A stretch of DNA of 64,000 nucleotides from NCBI RefSeq assembly GCF_000496755.2, contig NZ_AYKS02000063.1, positions 1 through 64,000 on the forward strand. The letters run 5' to 3'. The notes beneath the pieces are model-generated. The model was not told where the DNA came from and made no database searches. It saw nothing but the letters and a program-made list of their open reading frames with translations. The translations under genes were made by a program, and so were the position numbers. Source of the DNA: Serratia sp. DD3. Its GTDB lineage: Bacteria; Pseudomonadota; Gammaproteobacteria; Enterobacterales; Enterobacteriaceae. Shown here piece by piece: positions 8,514 to 18,645 of this stretch. The first letter of the stretch is position 1. Each line of letters opens with the position of its first letter.

Positions 8514-9875
8514 TCAGAAGAACAGCGATGGATCGCCAGCACGAGCGGTTAACCGGCCATTGGCCATCACCCCCCACTGCTCTAACCAGCGTTCAAATTC
8601 TGGTGCTGGTCGCAAGTTCAATAATTGGCGTACGGTGGCGGTATCATGAAAGGCGGTGGTCTGATAGTTGAGCATAATGTCATCCCCCATGGCCATGCCG
8701 ATAATAAAGTTACAACCCGCCGTCGCCAGCAAGATCATCAAGTTTTCATTCTGGTTTTGATCAGCATCGGCGTGGTTGGTATAGCAGCAGTCGCATCCCA
8801 TCGAGATACCACTTAATTTACCCATAAAGTGATCTTCCAACCCGGCGCGAATAATCTGACGATCGTTATACAGATACTCCGGCCCGATAAAGCCCACCAC
8901 GGTATTGACCATAAAGGGATCATAGTGGCGTGCCAGACCGTAATTCCGGGCTTCCATGGTCACCTGGTCAGCCCCATAATGAGCGCCGGCAGACAACGCC
9001 GCCCCTTGGCCAGTTTCAAAATAGAGGCAGTTGTCTCCGGCAATCCGGTTGAACTCGGCACCTACGGCGCGTGCTTCATCCAGCATTGCCAGTTCAACCC
9101 CAAATTCTTTTAGTCCTTTTTCGCTGCCGCAGATGCTCTGGAAGATCAATCCCCCAGGGGCCCCACGGCGGATAGCTTCGATTTGTGTAGTGACATGGGC
9201 CAGTACACAACCTTGGGTCGGAATAGCCAACCGGTCGATCACCCCATACAGGCTATCCAGCACCCGGCTCAGGTTATCCACATCGTCTGTCACCGGGTTA
9301 ACCCCAATCACCGCATCACCGACCCCAAAAGCCAGCCCTTCATAGATTTGAGCCTCAATGCTCTGTACACCATCCCGGGTGTCGTTAGGTTGAAGACGCG
9401 CACTGAAGGTCCCCGGTAGGCCAAGGGTGGTATTGGCTTTTTTAATTACCGGTATTTTCTTACCGCCGTAAATCAAGTCGGCGTTGGAACATATTTTGGC
9501 TACCGCCGCTACCACTTCGGAACTGATGCCTTTGCGTAGCCAGGCAATGTCATCCACGCTGGTCTCGTCACGCAGGATATATTCGCGCAATTCACCAATA
9601 GACCAATGTTTAACCTTGGCATAAGCGGTTTCATTAATATCATCCTGAATAATGCGCGTGACGCAGTCCTCTTCATAGGGGATCACCGGGTTCATGCGAA
9701 TATCCGCCACACTCATTTCCGAGAGTACCTGTTTGGCAGCCACACGCTCTTGCGCACTTGCCGCCGCCACCCCCGCCAACAGATCACCTGAGCGCAGTTC
9801 GTTGGCTTTTGCCAATACCTGCTTAACATCTTTAAACTGATACGACTGTCCAAATAGCTGTGTTTTCAGCTTCAT
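8514..9875 (-). CDS. eutB: Ethanolamine ammonia-lyase large subunit
   Basis: EutB has 453 residues, exactly the usual enterobacterial length. It forms the TIM barrel that binds ethanolamine and, with EutC, adenosylcobalamin, generating acetaldehyde and ammonia by radical chemistry. Conserved segments include the start MKLKTQLFGQSYQFKDV, PYEEDCVTRIIQDDIN and the Cys/His-rich SMGCDCCYTNHADADQ. It lies 12 bases after eutA. No damage to the frame is seen. Confidence 0.97.
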   Translation of the reverse strand: MKLKTQLFGQSYQFKDVKQVLAKANELRSGDLLAGVAAASAQERVAAKQVLSEMSVADIRMNPVIPYEEDCVTRIIQDDINETAYAKVKHWSIGELREYILRDETSVDDIAWLRKGISSEVVAAVAKICSNADLIYGGKKIPVIKKANTTLGLPGTFSARLQPNDTRDGVQSIEAQIYEGLAFGVGDAVIGVNPVTDDVDNLSRVLDSLYGVIDRLAIPTQGCVLAHVTTQIEAIRRGAPGGLIFQSICGSEKGLKEFGVELAMLDEARAVGAEFNRIAGDNCLYFETGQGAALSAGAHYGADQVTMEARNYGLARHYDPFMVNTVVGFIGPEYLYNDRQIIRAGLEDHFMGKLSGISMGCDCCYTNHADADQNQNENLMILLATAGCNFIIGMAMGDDIMLNYQTTAFHDTATVRQLLNLRPAPEFERWLEQWGVMANGRLTARAGDPSLFF

Positions 9876-9887
9876 AATTAGGTTCCC

Positions 9888-11306
9888 TCAGGAAGGAAAT
9901 GCCAGTGATTTAATGGTGACTGGCACTACCGCCCCATTAAACAATGGAGTACCAATATCTATGTAATCGCCAGTGCGGGTGATCACTTCATCGATCACCG
10001 CCAGTTTTCTTGGTGCCATTAATGGTCGCAACAACATGCCTAACGCCTTGCCAAAATCCTGACGGGCTAACACCAACAGTGGGTGCGGATTAGGGTAACG
10101 CTGGGTAAAATCCTGTAGCGCGCTGATGCCAAGTTGCACCGCCGCCGCATTCACTGGCAAAGAGGTGGGTAATGCCAATGCATAAAGATCGGCAGTTGCA
10201 TTGAGATCCATCAGTAACAAGGCTTGTTGCCAGCGCGTCACTAATGGCTCGGTTTCGTTGCCTTGTGGATGGACCACCGGAATATTGCGCATTGGCAGCG
10301 CCACCTCATCCAACCAGATGGTACTGCCCGATAACGATAACGTATGCGCCCCGGCACCGATCACTGTCGCGCGCACTGTCTGACTAGGGATCTGCAGCGG
10401 TAGCGTGGCAAACCCAGGGTGACGGTGGATCGCCTGCGCCAACAATGGGCCGATATCACCAAAACGAAACCCGGCTTCATCCTGCACATTGCGGAAACAC
10501 TCCCCAACACCACCGGATAACGTGATGGCATACAGGTTGCTGCAATCAGGTAAGGCTTCGGTCATCAGCAAACGCTTAGCCAATGCTGAGGGTTGGCCTA
10601 CCACAATTTCCCATAACAGTTGCGCCATGCGATCCGCTACCTGCCTGAGTTGGGCCAGGGTGAGAGCTTGCACCTCGGTAGCCTGGCCAAACAACGAATC
10701 AACCACCCACTGCCCGGGTGGATGAGCACGGATAACCCGCCCATTATGATCAGTCTCCAATAGGCGGCCACCGACATTAAGACAGGCGGTTGCCTGGATA
10801 TGCCCACCATCAAATAGCGCATAGTTGGCAGTACCACCACCAATATCAATATTGAGCACCCGCGCCAATTTACGTTCAGACAGTGTCTGGGCTCCAGAGC
10901 CAAAACCGGCAATCACTGATTCCAGATGTGGCCCGGCTGTGGCGACCACAAAATCCCCCAAACGCTGGGATAGCGTCATTACCGCCTGGCGGGCGTTATG
11001 GGTTTTGGCAGTTTCGCCAGTAATGATAATTGCCCCGCTATCGACACTGGCAGGTTCGATGCCGGCTGCCTGATATTGTGCCAATACCAGCGCCAATAGT
11101 TGATCTTCCTGCAGATAACCCGTGCCATCGACCGGGGTGAATAACACCGGGCTATGCCAGAGAATTTCGCGCTTTACAAACTCGTAGCATGGCACCTGAG
11201 AGACCGCAGCACGGTTAACCAATGACAGGCGTGAAAAAATTACTTGAGTGGTGGTGGTGCCTACATCAATACCGACACTCAGTAGTTGCTGGATCTTCAC
11301 CACCAT
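9888..11306 (-). CDS. eutA: Ethanolamine ammonia-lyase reactivating factor EutA
   Basis: The 472-residue ASKHA-fold ATPase has the phosphate-binding loop DVGTTTTQVIF near residue 14 and a second one, NIDIGGGTANYA, mid-protein. EutA exchanges damaged cobalamin in EutBC for fresh cofactor using ATP. In E. coli eutH lies between eutG and eutA; here only 10 bases separate them, so eutH is cleanly absent. The N-terminus (VVKIQQLLSVGID) starts right after GGGGGC. Confidence 0.95.
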   Translation of the reverse strand: MVVKIQQLLSVGIDVGTTTTQVIFSRLSLVNRAAVSQVPCYEFVKREILWHSPVLFTPVDGTGYLQEDQLLALVLAQYQAAGIEPASVDSGAIIITGETAKTHNARQAVMTLSQRLGDFVVATAGPHLESVIAGFGSGAQTLSERKLARVLNIDIGGGTANYALFDGGHIQATACLNVGGRLLETDHNGRVIRAHPPGQWVVDSLFGQATEVQALTLAQLRQVADRMAQLLWEIVVGQPSALAKRLLMTEALPDCSNLYAITLSGGVGECFRNVQDEAGFRFGDIGPLLAQAIHRHPGFATLPLQIPSQTVRATVIGAGAHTLSLSGSTIWLDEVALPMRNIPVVHPQGNETEPLVTRWQQALLLMDLNATADLYALALPTSLPVNAAAVQLGISALQDFTQRYPNPHPLLVLARQDFGKALGMLLRPLMAPRKLAVIDEVITRTGDYIDIGTPLFNGAVVPVTIKSLAFPS

Positions 11307-11316
11307 GCCCCCATTA

Positions 11317-12555
11317 TCATCCCCTTGATCCGGCTGCTTGCCGGGGATTGGCTAACGAATTCTGGTACAGCGTGACAATCTGCTGTTCCGTCAGGGTACG
11401 TGGGTTAGTGCGAATGCAGGCATCCTGCATAGCTGCCTTGGCAAAACCAGCAAAGTCCAGCGCCTTGCCACCCAGTGCGGCTAAATCAACATTGAGATCG
11501 ACACTGTCGATTAATTGTTCTACCGCATCAATCGCATCAACATCGCTGCCCTGCCGCCCAGTCAGCGCATAACCGATTTCAGCATAGGTTTGCTTACACA
11601 CCAGGCGGTTAAATTTCATCACGGCTGGCAACATAATGGCGTTAGCCAAACCGTGGGCAATACCATAGGCGGCACCAATCTGATGCGCACAAGCATGACA
11701 TACGCCGAGCCCCGCGTTGGAAAAGGCCATTCCTGCCATATAAGAAGCCTGCATCATCGCTTCGCGGGCGGTAATATTCCCCCCTTGCCCCACCGCCAGC
11801 GGGAGTGCTTCACCAATCAAATGAATGGCCTGATAAGCCAGGCTGCGCGTCAGTGGGGTAGCGTTGCAGGCCACATAGGCTTCGATGGCATGCGTCAAAG
11901 CATCAATGCCGGTTGCTGCGGTGATCTGTGCAGGAACACCCACCGTTAAATTGGCATCAATAATCGCCAAGTCAGGCAGTAATGCGCTATGCAGTAACAC
12001 CTGTTTATGATGTGCCGTGTCAGAGATAATCACCGCTATGTTGGTGGCTTCAGAACCGGTTCCGGCGGTAGTCGGTATGGCAATCAAGGGTAAGCGTGGC
12101 GCTATACGGCTCTCTGGGCCTAACGCCGAGAGTTTCAATGCTGGGTTGGCCGCCAACACCGCCACCGCTTTGGCGGCATCCAGTACCGAGCCACCGCCAA
12201 ATGCCAGGATACTGTCACTGTTTGATTGCCGTAGCTGTTGTACTGCCGCCAGTACATCACGCTCTACTGGTTCGCCGGCAGGGCAGGACCAGACATCGTA
12301 AGTTACCCCTGCTTGTTGCAAGCTGCGTAATATCCCCTGAGTCACACCCGCAAGATGCAAGTGAGCATCAACCATCATAAAGACTTGCTCAATGCCACGA
12401 TCTGCCAGCGCAGCCCCACTACGAGCCACCGCCCCGGCGCCCATCAGTGTCACTGGCGGAACAGCAAACTCCTTGACCTGGCGGGCATTAACCCTGTCCA
12501 GAGCCTGATAGAGTGCGGTTTGCAGCGTTTCGGCTGATGTATGTTCCTGAGACAT
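11317..12555 (-). CDS. eutG: Microcompartment alcohol dehydrogenase EutG
   Basis: The 412-residue iron-type (group III) alcohol dehydrogenase reduces acetaldehyde to ethanol and so regenerates NAD+ inside the shell for EutE. The NAD site GGGSVLDAAKAVAVL and metal ligands in HAIEAYV and HACAHQIGAAYGIAHG are present. The N-terminal 20 residues form a possible targeting helix. ATG 12555 was chosen because AGGAGGGG precedes it; an upstream in-frame ATG at 12600 would overlap eutE. In E. coli eutJ separates eutE and eutG; here the gap is 11 bases, so eutJ is absent. Confidence 0.94.
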   Translation of the reverse strand: MSQEHTSAETLQTALYQALDRVNARQVKEFAVPPVTLMGAGAVARSGAALADRGIEQVFMMVDAHLHLAGVTQGILRSLQQAGVTYDVWSCPAGEPVERDVLAAVQQLRQSNSDSILAFGGGSVLDAAKAVAVLAANPALKLSALGPESRIAPRLPLIAIPTTAGTGSEATNIAVIISDTAHHKQVLLHSALLPDLAIIDANLTVGVPAQITAATGIDALTHAIEAYVACNATPLTRSLAYQAIHLIGEALPLAVGQGGNITAREAMMQASYMAGMAFSNAGLGVCHACAHQIGAAYGIAHGLANAIMLPAVMKFNRLVCKQTYAEIGYALTGRQGSDVDAIDAVEQLIDSVDLNVDLAALGGKALDFAGFAKAAMQDACIRTNPRTLTEQQIVTLYQNSLANPRQAAGSRG

Positions 12556-12566
12556 GGCCCCTCCTG

Positions 12567-13982
12567 TTAGACAATGCGCAGTGTATCCACCATGACGCAA
12601 CGGCGCAGACGGACAAAAGTGCGTGCCGATGTCACCCCTTCACCGGTTGGGGTGGTAATGGTCATTGAGGTCCAACCTTCACCACCAAAACCCAAGCCGG
12701 CGATGCATGGCCCATTCTTAACGAAAATACTGGTATTAATCGCATTGGCCATCTGGTCGAGATGTTCGATATTGCGTGAATGCATTGCCGCCGTATGATG
12801 GCAGCCGCCCTCCAGCTTCACCGCCAGCGCAATGGCTTGCTGTACGTCCGCCACACGGACCACCGGCAGTAACGGCATCATCAACTCAGTTACTGCAAAG
12901 GGATGGCGAGCCTCGGTCTCGGCAAGCAGTAACCGGGTCTCGTTGCAGATATTCAAGCCAATAGCCGCCGCAATTTTCGCTGCATCGCGACCGACCCAAT
13001 CACGGTTAACTTGCCCCTTGCCATTTTCATCAACATTTTTCAGCAGTACCGGGAGTAATTGCTGCGTTTGTGCCGCACTCAGCAGTACTGCCTGGTGACG
13101 TTGCATTTCAGCCAGTAGAGCATCCGCCACGCTATCCACCACGATCAGTACCTTTTCATCCGCACAAATCAGGTTGTTGTCAAATGAGGCTCCGCGCACA
13201 ATCGCTGCCGCCGCCCGGGGGATATCCGCCGTCTCATCAACCACCACCGGGGGATTACCAGCCCCGGCAGCAATCAGCCGTTTGTCGGTGTGTTTGCGCG
13301 CAGCTTCCACCACCGCCTCGCCGCCCGTCACTACCAATAGGCCGATGCCAGGGTATCTAAACAGCCGTTGTGCGGTTTCGATATCTGGGTTCACCACTGT
13401 GACCAGTAAATCCGCTGGCCCCCCCGCTGCCACGATTGCTTCATTCAGCAGGCTAATGGCTTTCTGCGAGACTTTTTTCGCTGCCGGATGGGGGGCAAAT
13501 ACCACCGAATTACCAGCAGCAATCATACTGATGGCGTTATTGATTACCGTGGCGGCAGGATTGGTAGAGGGAGTAACCGACGCCACCACGCCCCAAGCAG
13601 CATTTTCAATCAAGGTCAGGCCGTTATCCCCGGTCAACACCTGAGGATGCAGAGATTCAACACCCGGCGTTCCCCGCGCCTGTGCCACATTTTTGGCATA
13701 TTTGTCTGCCACTCGCCCCATACGGGTCTCTTCAACCGCCAGCTCCGCCAATTGCTGTGCATGCTGTTCCCCAGCCTGACGAATGGCCGCTATCGCCAAT
13801 TGTCGCATGGCCACACTGTGTAATTTTTTTTGCGCCTGGGTGGCGGCAGCCACTGCGTCATCCAGCGAGGTAAATACGCCGCTACCCTGACACTGCGGCA
13901 CGGAAGCGGCTGGCGATGAGGCACCCATACCGGCCAACACCGCTCTTACCACTTGCTCAATCTCTTTCTGGTCAATACTCAC
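12567..13982 (-). CDS. eutE: CoA-acylating acetaldehyde dehydrogenase EutE
   Basis: The 471-residue enzyme oxidises acetaldehyde with CoA and NAD+ to acetyl-CoA. The aldehyde dehydrogenase fold is recognisable from SVTPSTNPAATVINN and GASFDNNLICADEKV, the latter with the catalytic Cys. The N-terminal helix EIEQVVRAVLAGMG resembles that of EutC and is the likely encapsulation peptide. The start codon is GTG with GGGCAAAGG nearby. It lies 20 bases after eutN. Confidence 0.96.
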   Translation of the reverse strand: MSIDQKEIEQVVRAVLAGMGASSPAASVPQCQGSGVFTSLDDAVAAATQAQKKLHSVAMRQLAIAAIRQAGEQHAQQLAELAVEETRMGRVADKYAKNVAQARGTPGVESLHPQVLTGDNGLTLIENAAWGVVASVTPSTNPAATVINNAISMIAAGNSVVFAPHPAAKKVSQKAISLLNEAIVAAGGPADLLVTVVNPDIETAQRLFRYPGIGLLVVTGGEAVVEAARKHTDKRLIAAGAGNPPVVVDETADIPRAAAAIVRGASFDNNLICADEKVLIVVDSVADALLAEMQRHQAVLLSAAQTQQLLPVLLKNVDENGKGQVNRDWVGRDAAKIAAAIGLNICNETRLLLAETEARHPFAVTELMMPLLPVVRVADVQQAIALAVKLEGGCHHTAAMHSRNIEHLDQMANAINTSIFVKNGPCIAGLGFGGEGWTSMTITTPTGEGVTSARTFVRLRRCVMVDTLRIV

Positions 13983-14002
13983 CCTTTGCCCCCGTCACTG
14001 CC

Positions 14003-14290
14003 CTATTTACGAAAAATGACCTGATTTTCCATTACGGCTTCATCCACAATGCCGATAACACTCAGATCAACCGGTGAAGATGCATTATGATTTGCACAGC
14101 GTGCAGAGCTGCCACTGACCACCAGCACCCACTCGCCATTGCCAGCGCCAATGCTGTCAATCGCTACCGCGCATTCACCACTCGGTTCACCCTGGCGATT
14201 AATGGTTTCCACCAGCAGTAATTTGTCATGCTCCAAGCCAGCATGCCTTACGGTGCACACAATCTGCCCTATTACCACGGCCAGTTTCAT
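14003..14290 (-). CDS. eutN: Microcompartment vertex protein EutN
   Basis: The 95-residue protein (start MKLAVVIGQIVCTVRH) is a member of the pentameric EutN/CcmL family that caps the vertices of the icosahedral shell. The start at 14290 follows a near-perfect ribosome site, AAGGAGGTGAAC. The gap of 143 bases to eutM upstream is the largest inside the operon and contains a short CCACC-N5-GGTGG hairpin. Confidence 0.95.
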   Translation of the reverse strand: MKLAVVIGQIVCTVRHAGLEHDKLLLVETINRQGEPSGECAVAIDSIGAGNGEWVLVVSGSSARCANHNASSPVDLSVIGIVDEAVMENQVIFRK

Positions 14291-14433
14291 GTTCACCTCC
14301 TTGCGCTTTGCGATAAAAACGCTAACCACCCGGCAGGTGGCCGCGATGATTCAGGCGTGACATCGATACCTAAGTGAATTCAAGCCAGGTCTATCAACGA
14401 TGCCACGCAGAAAGAACCACACTCACCAACGCA

Positions 14434-14727
14434 TTAGTCAATAAGGCTGTCGCTGGACATTTTAATTGGAAAGATTTCTTCCAAATCACCGTGAGGACGT
14501 GGGATCACATGCACAGAAACCAACTCACCAATACGTTGTGCCGCCGCTGCACCAGCATCAGTGGCTGCCTTACAGGCAGCAACATCACCACGCACCATGG
14601 CAGTGACCAACCCACCACCAATCTGTTTAACGCCAACCAATTTGACCCGTGCCGCCTTGACCATGGCATCTGATGCTTCAATCAATGCCACCAGCCCTTT
14701 GGTCTCGATCATTCCCAATGCTTCCAT
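14434..14727 (-). CDS. eutM: Major microcompartment shell protein EutM
   Basis: The 97-residue single BMC-domain protein ([20 protein letters not shown]) forms the hexameric tiles of the shell facets. Length and sequence match EutM. ATG 14727 is preceded by AGGAAT; a longer reading from 14799 would add 24 non-conserved residues. The start lies 107 bases after eutD. Confidence 0.96.
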   Translation of the reverse strand: MEALGMIETKGLVALIEASDAMVKAARVKLVGVKQIGGGLVTAMVRGDVAACKAATDAGAAAAQRIGELVSVHVIPRPHGDLEEIFPIKMSSDSLID

Positions 14728-14834
14728 GATGTATTCCTCGTTGTTGGATCCCGAATTGGGACCGATTTGTCTACCCAGGTTGCTGCCAGTCACCACCAAT
14801 CTCCTGCGACTCGCCTAAACCTGGCTTTAATCTG

Positions 14835-15848
14835 TTATTCCCCTGCTGCCAACGGTGATAACACCGTTTGGCATTGGGTTTGTGCCACCAAGACCAGTTC
14901 AATGATCTCCTGAGCGCTGCACCCGCGCGATAAATCATGCATTGGGCCATTTAGCCCTTGTAGCAGTGGCCCGATAGCGCGATAGCCTCCCAGTCGCTGG
15001 GCGATTTTGTAACCAATATTGCCCGCTTCAAGGGAAGGAAAGACCATCACATTAGCGCGTCCAGCGACCTGACTGCCCGGCGCTTTCTGCGCCGCCACAT
15101 CGGGCGAAAATGCCGCATCAAATTGCAATTCGCCTTCAACACACAGCTCCGCCGCCCGGGCACGTACCAATTCCGTTGCCTGTTGCACAAAAGCCGCATT
15201 AGGATGCTTGGCACTGCCCCAGGTCGAAAAAGAGAGCATGGCGACACGTGCAGGCTGCCCGATAATCGCCTGATAGGTCGCCGCACTACTCAGCGCAATA
15301 TCCGCTAACTGTGCTGCTGTGGGCTGCGGCACCACGCTGCAATCAGCAAACCCCAACACTTCCCCGGGGCCTGGCGGTAACATCAGAAACAGCGAAGAAA
15401 GTGTTTTTACCCCCGGCTGCAGGCCAATTACCTTTAACCCGGCACGCAGAACGGCGGCGGTAGAAGAAAGATTGCCTGCAATACAGAGGTCGACCTTACC
15501 CGCTGCCAACATTGCCGCCGCAAACCACAACGGATGCCGCAATTTTTCGGCACTGTTTTCAGGTGCTTTGCTCCCAAGACGCTGGCGCAGGTGTTGTTCA
15601 AACTCACCACACCAATCACTGGCATTTTCCGGGTCAATTACCGTCAGACCATCCAGAGTCATACGCTGGCTATGGGCAAAGTGTCTTAAGGAAAACGGAT
15701 TGCCGAGCAGAACCGGCAGTGCCGCACCTTGATGCAGTAGATGACTGGCCGCTTGCAACACACGCGCGTCAAAAGCGTCAGGAAACACCACCCGATGCAG
15801 CTGGCGCTGCGCCAAATGCTGGCAACGTTCAATCAACATGCTGCTCAT
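14835..15848 (-). CDS. eutD: Phosphate acetyltransferase EutD
   Basis: The 337-residue PTA-domain enzyme converts acetyl-CoA and phosphate to acetyl phosphate and frees CoA inside the compartment. Motifs [15 protein letters not shown] near the N-terminus and [20 protein letters not shown] [15 protein letters not shown] near the C-terminus are typical. Its ATG (15848) lies directly against the eutQ stop (15850), which argues for translational coupling and shows that eutT, found between eutQ and eutD in E. coli, is missing. Confidence 0.95.
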   Translation of the reverse strand: MSSMLIERCQHLAQRQLHRVVFPDAFDARVLQAASHLLHQGAALPVLLGNPFSLRHFAHSQRMTLDGLTVIDPENASDWCGEFEQHLRQRLGSKAPENSAEKLRHPLWFAAAMLAAGKVDLCIAGNLSSTAAVLRAGLKVIGLQPGVKTLSSLFLMLPPGPGEVLGFADCSVVPQPTAAQLADIALSSAATYQAIIGQPARVAMLSFSTWGSAKHPNAAFVQQATELVRARAAELCVEGELQFDAAFSPDVAAQKAPGSQVAGRANVMVFPSLEAGNIGYKIAQRLGGYRAIGPLLQGLNGPMHDLSRGCSAQEIIELVLVAQTQCQTVLSPLAAGE

Positions 15849-15849
15849 C

Positions 15850-16551
15850 TCAGCATTCCTGCCAGTTTGCTGGCCAGGCCACATACAAAAAACGCACCTG
15901 ACCAGGTGTACCGAATTCGATGCTCGACCCTTTAGGGATAAAAACCACATCCCCCGCTTTAGCCACCAGGGTTTCCCCCTGATGCCGAATATGCAACTCC
16001 CCTTCCAGCACCATGTCTATTTCGTCGTAATTGAGTGTCCAAGGGAAAAACGCCTTCTCCCAGCACATCAATCCCGCCGCCATGCTGCTGCCATCACTGG
16101 CGTTAATCAGGTCACTCAGCCCAACCTGATGATCGGTCGCCCCATTAAAACGGCCAAAATTCACCGAGGCCCCCTCCACCACTTTGATCCCACCTTTACC
16201 CGTAACGGAACGGTAACTGGCTGAGGCCGTACTGACAGTCTCCGGCTTGGCCTGTGAACGCTGTTGTTGCTCAACCTTGTCGATCAATTGCGCTAACAAC
16301 GTTTCCGTTACGCTACCTTCGGGTAATTGCGCAAGAATATGTTCACGGATGCGCTGGCGTTCAGCCGTATGGCCCGTTGCCGCCTCTGGCGCTACATCAA
16401 GTTTGGTCTGTTCATCAATGCGGATACCTAACTGCTCGGCAACCGTGCGAGCCTCTGGGGTGATAATGCACTCTCGCAATACCACACAAATCTGTTGCTG
16501 CCCCTGTGCCGCCGCATTATGTACATCATTGGCGGTGATCAGTTTTTTCAT
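15850..16551 (-). CDS. eutQ: EutQ, cupin-domain acetate kinase of the eut pathway
   Basis: The 233-residue protein has an N-terminal segment ([17 protein letters not shown]) and a C-terminal cupin domain (about 130-233, with [24 protein letters not shown]). EutQ has been reported to have acetate kinase activity and to help compartment assembly; that is family knowledge. ATG 16551 follows GAGGAATAG. It is 4 bases after eutP and abuts eutD. Confidence 0.94.
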   Translation of the reverse strand: MKKLITANDVHNAAAQGQQQICVVLRECIITPEARTVAEQLGIRIDEQTKLDVAPEAATGHTAERQRIREHILAQLPEGSVTETLLAQLIDKVEQQQRSQAKPETVSTASASYRSVTGKGGIKVVEGASVNFGRFNGATDHQVGLSDLINASDGSSMAAGLMCWEKAFFPWTLNYDEIDMVLEGELHIRHQGETLVAKAGDVVFIPKGSSIEFGTPGQVRFLYVAWPANWQEC

Positions 16552-16555
16552 TGGC

Positions 16556-17011
16556 CTATTCCTCTTGCGGACCACCCAACCCAGCCAGAAAAGCCTTGAA
16601 TTCCGTCAAGCTACTGGCATCAAAACTATTAACGACAAATATCGGCGGCTTAAAACCATTAGCCAGCAACAGGGCATAAACCCTTTCTACCTCGGCATCC
16701 GCCAGATCCACTTTAGTGATCACCGCAATACGCTGCTGATTAGGATAAATATCCAATAATCCACTGGGTATTCGGCACTGCATATCGTTAGCCGCGTGGA
16801 CATAGATCAATAATTCGCAATCCACCAAGCTACTGATCAACGCATGATATAAACGCGGGTGGCTGAAATACTCACCCGGCGTGTCTATATCCCCCAGCTG
16901 ATTAAATTCCACCGCCTGCGTTTTGCGCGCCAGGGAATCATCCCCTTGTAAACGATTAAACAACGTCGTTTTACCGGCCCCTACCGTGCCGACGAAAATA
17001 GCGCGTCGCAT
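16556..17011 (-). CDS. eutP: EutP, P-loop protein of the eut operon
   Basis: The 151-residue protein has a Walker A loop FVGTVGAGKTTLFNRL at the N-terminus, a DTPGEYF switch-like motif, and TKVD, the NKxD-type base specificity motif. EutP proteins are small GTPase-like enzymes; some have been reported as acetate kinases. It is slightly shorter than E. coli EutP at the C-terminus. The start follows the eutS stop by 3 bases. Confidence 0.94.
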   Translation of the reverse strand: MRRAIFVGTVGAGKTTLFNRLQGDDSLARKTQAVEFNQLGDIDTPGEYFSHPRLYHALISSLVDCELLIYVHAANDMQCRIPSGLLDIYPNQQRIAVITKVDLADAEVERVYALLLANGFKPPIFVVNSFDASSLTEFKAFLAGLGGPQEE

Positions 17012-17014
17012 TAT

Positions 17015-17350
17015 TTAACTCCGGGTAATGGAACAGACGGAATAATTGAGCAACTGATTCAACCCATTGACCGTTTGCTTCAATGCTTCCTCCACGGCAC
17101 CTACCGATCCATAAATCACTAATGCACCGGTAAAGCGGTCGAGAAAACCGATATTGACATTAGCGGCTTTGGTTGCCAGGTCACCGGCAATCATTGAGGT
17201 TTCCCCTGGCGTCAGCGTCATAATGCCGATTGCCTCTGCGCCAGGAACGCCGATCTTTTTAGCCAGTTCATCACCCGGGTGTGCAATAAAATGCGCCAAC
17301 GTCACCTGTTTCCCTGGCACAAACTCCTGAATGATACGTTCCTTTTCCAT
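17015..17350 (-). CDS. eutS: Microcompartment shell protein EutS
   Basis: The 111-residue BMC protein ([20 protein letters not shown]) matches EutS in length and sequence; EutS forms a bent hexamer thought to shape shell edges. ATG 17350 is chosen by homology and has GGGGAA upstream; the frame is open to 17371. It starts 17 bases after the MFS gene, so the two are very probably co-transcribed. Confidence 0.95.
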   Translation of the reverse strand: MEKERIIQEFVPGKQVTLAHFIAHPGDELAKKIGVPGAEAIGIMTLTPGETSMIAGDLATKAANVNIGFLDRFTGALVIYGSVGAVEEALKQTVNGLNQLLNYSVCSITRS

Positions 17351-17367
17351 TGCACGTTCCCCAGTGA

Positions 17368-18645
17368 TCAAGAGACCACTTCAACTTGATGTTCAGCGGT
17401 TTTTTCCAGCGCTCGTTTTTCTGCCAATGTGGTTCTGTTCATCCGTTGCAGGACCAAGGCGGCCACCAAGCCAACCACCCCGCAGCCAAGCATAAACATA
17501 AACACATCGTGATAACCGGCAATGCCGGGTTTTCTATCCACCATATTACCCACCATGGTGTAGCAGTATATTTCTGGGAAATAGGTCAACAGGGAAATAA
17601 AGCCTGCTGCAGTACCGGTGACTTTGGTTGGTATATTGACTTCATCAATAATTGAAAAGAACACGGCATTGGCTGAGTAAATAAATACCCCCAGTGCGAT
17701 CATGTTTGCCAAGGCGAGACCAATAAACTTCACATCCCCTGGCAAGAAGACATATACCAACGTGAAGACGATCATGCCCATAAAGGCATAGATCATAAAG
17801 CGAGTGCGCGACTTGCAACGGTCAGCCAATTGCCCACCAATCAAGCCCCCTAACGCGAACAGCACATAAGCACGGATAACGCTGGCCACTGCCACCTCGG
17901 TCCCCCCCATATTAAATACCTGGGTCAGATAGGGGGTCACCATGCCAAAACCGATGTAGATTGACCACATGCAGAAGGTTACCGTGCCAGCCAGCCACAT
18001 GGTCGGCATTTTCAGCACAAACGCCATATCAGCGACGCGGAAGTTGGATTTCTCACCGGCCTGGGCTTCGTCATCAAAGACAAACCAGGCAACCACACCG
18101 GTCAATATAGTCACTATCGAGTAGAAAATAATGGTGGCATGCAAGCCCTCAACACCGCCACCGAACTTGGCAAATAGCGGTACCGACAAGAACCCCAACA
18201 CAATGGAGGTTAACCCTTTGCCCAAAAACCAGTAGCCATACAAACGCCCTTGTTCGGCACTATCCCCCAGGGTACGGATGATGCGCACACAAACCGCCCA
18301 GAAGGTGAATACCGTCGTCACCGCCCACAATGCATGCAGTAGTACAATCATCATATAAGAGGGGAAAGTGGCGTAATAGAACCCTGAGATCCCGGTTGAA
18401 ACCAGAGAGAAGGTCATCAGTTTACGTGCAGAAAAACGGTCAGCTGCCCAACCGCCCGGTAAGTACAAGATGAAATTGACCAACCCATACGCTGTCATCA
18501 AAAAACCTAACTGGGCATTGGTGGCCCCTGTCGCCTGTTGCAGCGCGTCGTAATAAGTTTCACGCAAGTAAGGAAGCTTATAAATAGCACTCCCCGCCAC
18601 ACCACACAGGATCAATGAGATCCATTTTTTCCAATCGTTTTGCAT
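17368..18645 (-). CDS. MFS transporter heading the eut operon (YihN-like)
   Basis: The 425-residue protein has about 12 hydrophobic segments and an MFS loop 2-3 signature ([13 protein letters not shown]). The sequence resembles the E. coli YihN group ([15 protein letters not shown] near the N-terminus). ATG 18645 follows GGAGGGG; an upstream in-frame start at 18762 has no such site. It is the first gene of the operon and eutS follows after 17 bases. Since eutH, the usual ethanolamine facilitator, is absent, this transporter may import ethanolamine or a precursor such as a glycerophospho-compound. That role is inference; MFS sequence alone does not give the substrate. Confidence 0.85.
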   Translation of the reverse strand: MQNDWKKWISLILCGVAGSAIYKLPYLRETYYDALQQATGATNAQLGFLMTAYGLVNFILYLPGGWAADRFSARKLMTFSLVSTGISGFYYATFPSYMMIVLLHALWAVTTVFTFWAVCVRIIRTLGDSAEQGRLYGYWFLGKGLTSIVLGFLSVPLFAKFGGGVEGLHATIIFYSIVTILTGVVAWFVFDDEAQAGEKSNFRVADMAFVLKMPTMWLAGTVTFCMWSIYIGFGMVTPYLTQVFNMGGTEVAVASVIRAYVLFALGGLIGGQLADRCKSRTRFMIYAFMGMIVFTLVYVFLPGDVKFIGLALANMIALGVFIYSANAVFFSIIDEVNIPTKVTGTAAGFISLLTYFPEIYCYTMVGNMVDRKPGIAGYHDVFMFMLGCGVVGLVAALVLQRMNRTTLAEKRALEKTAEHQVEVVS

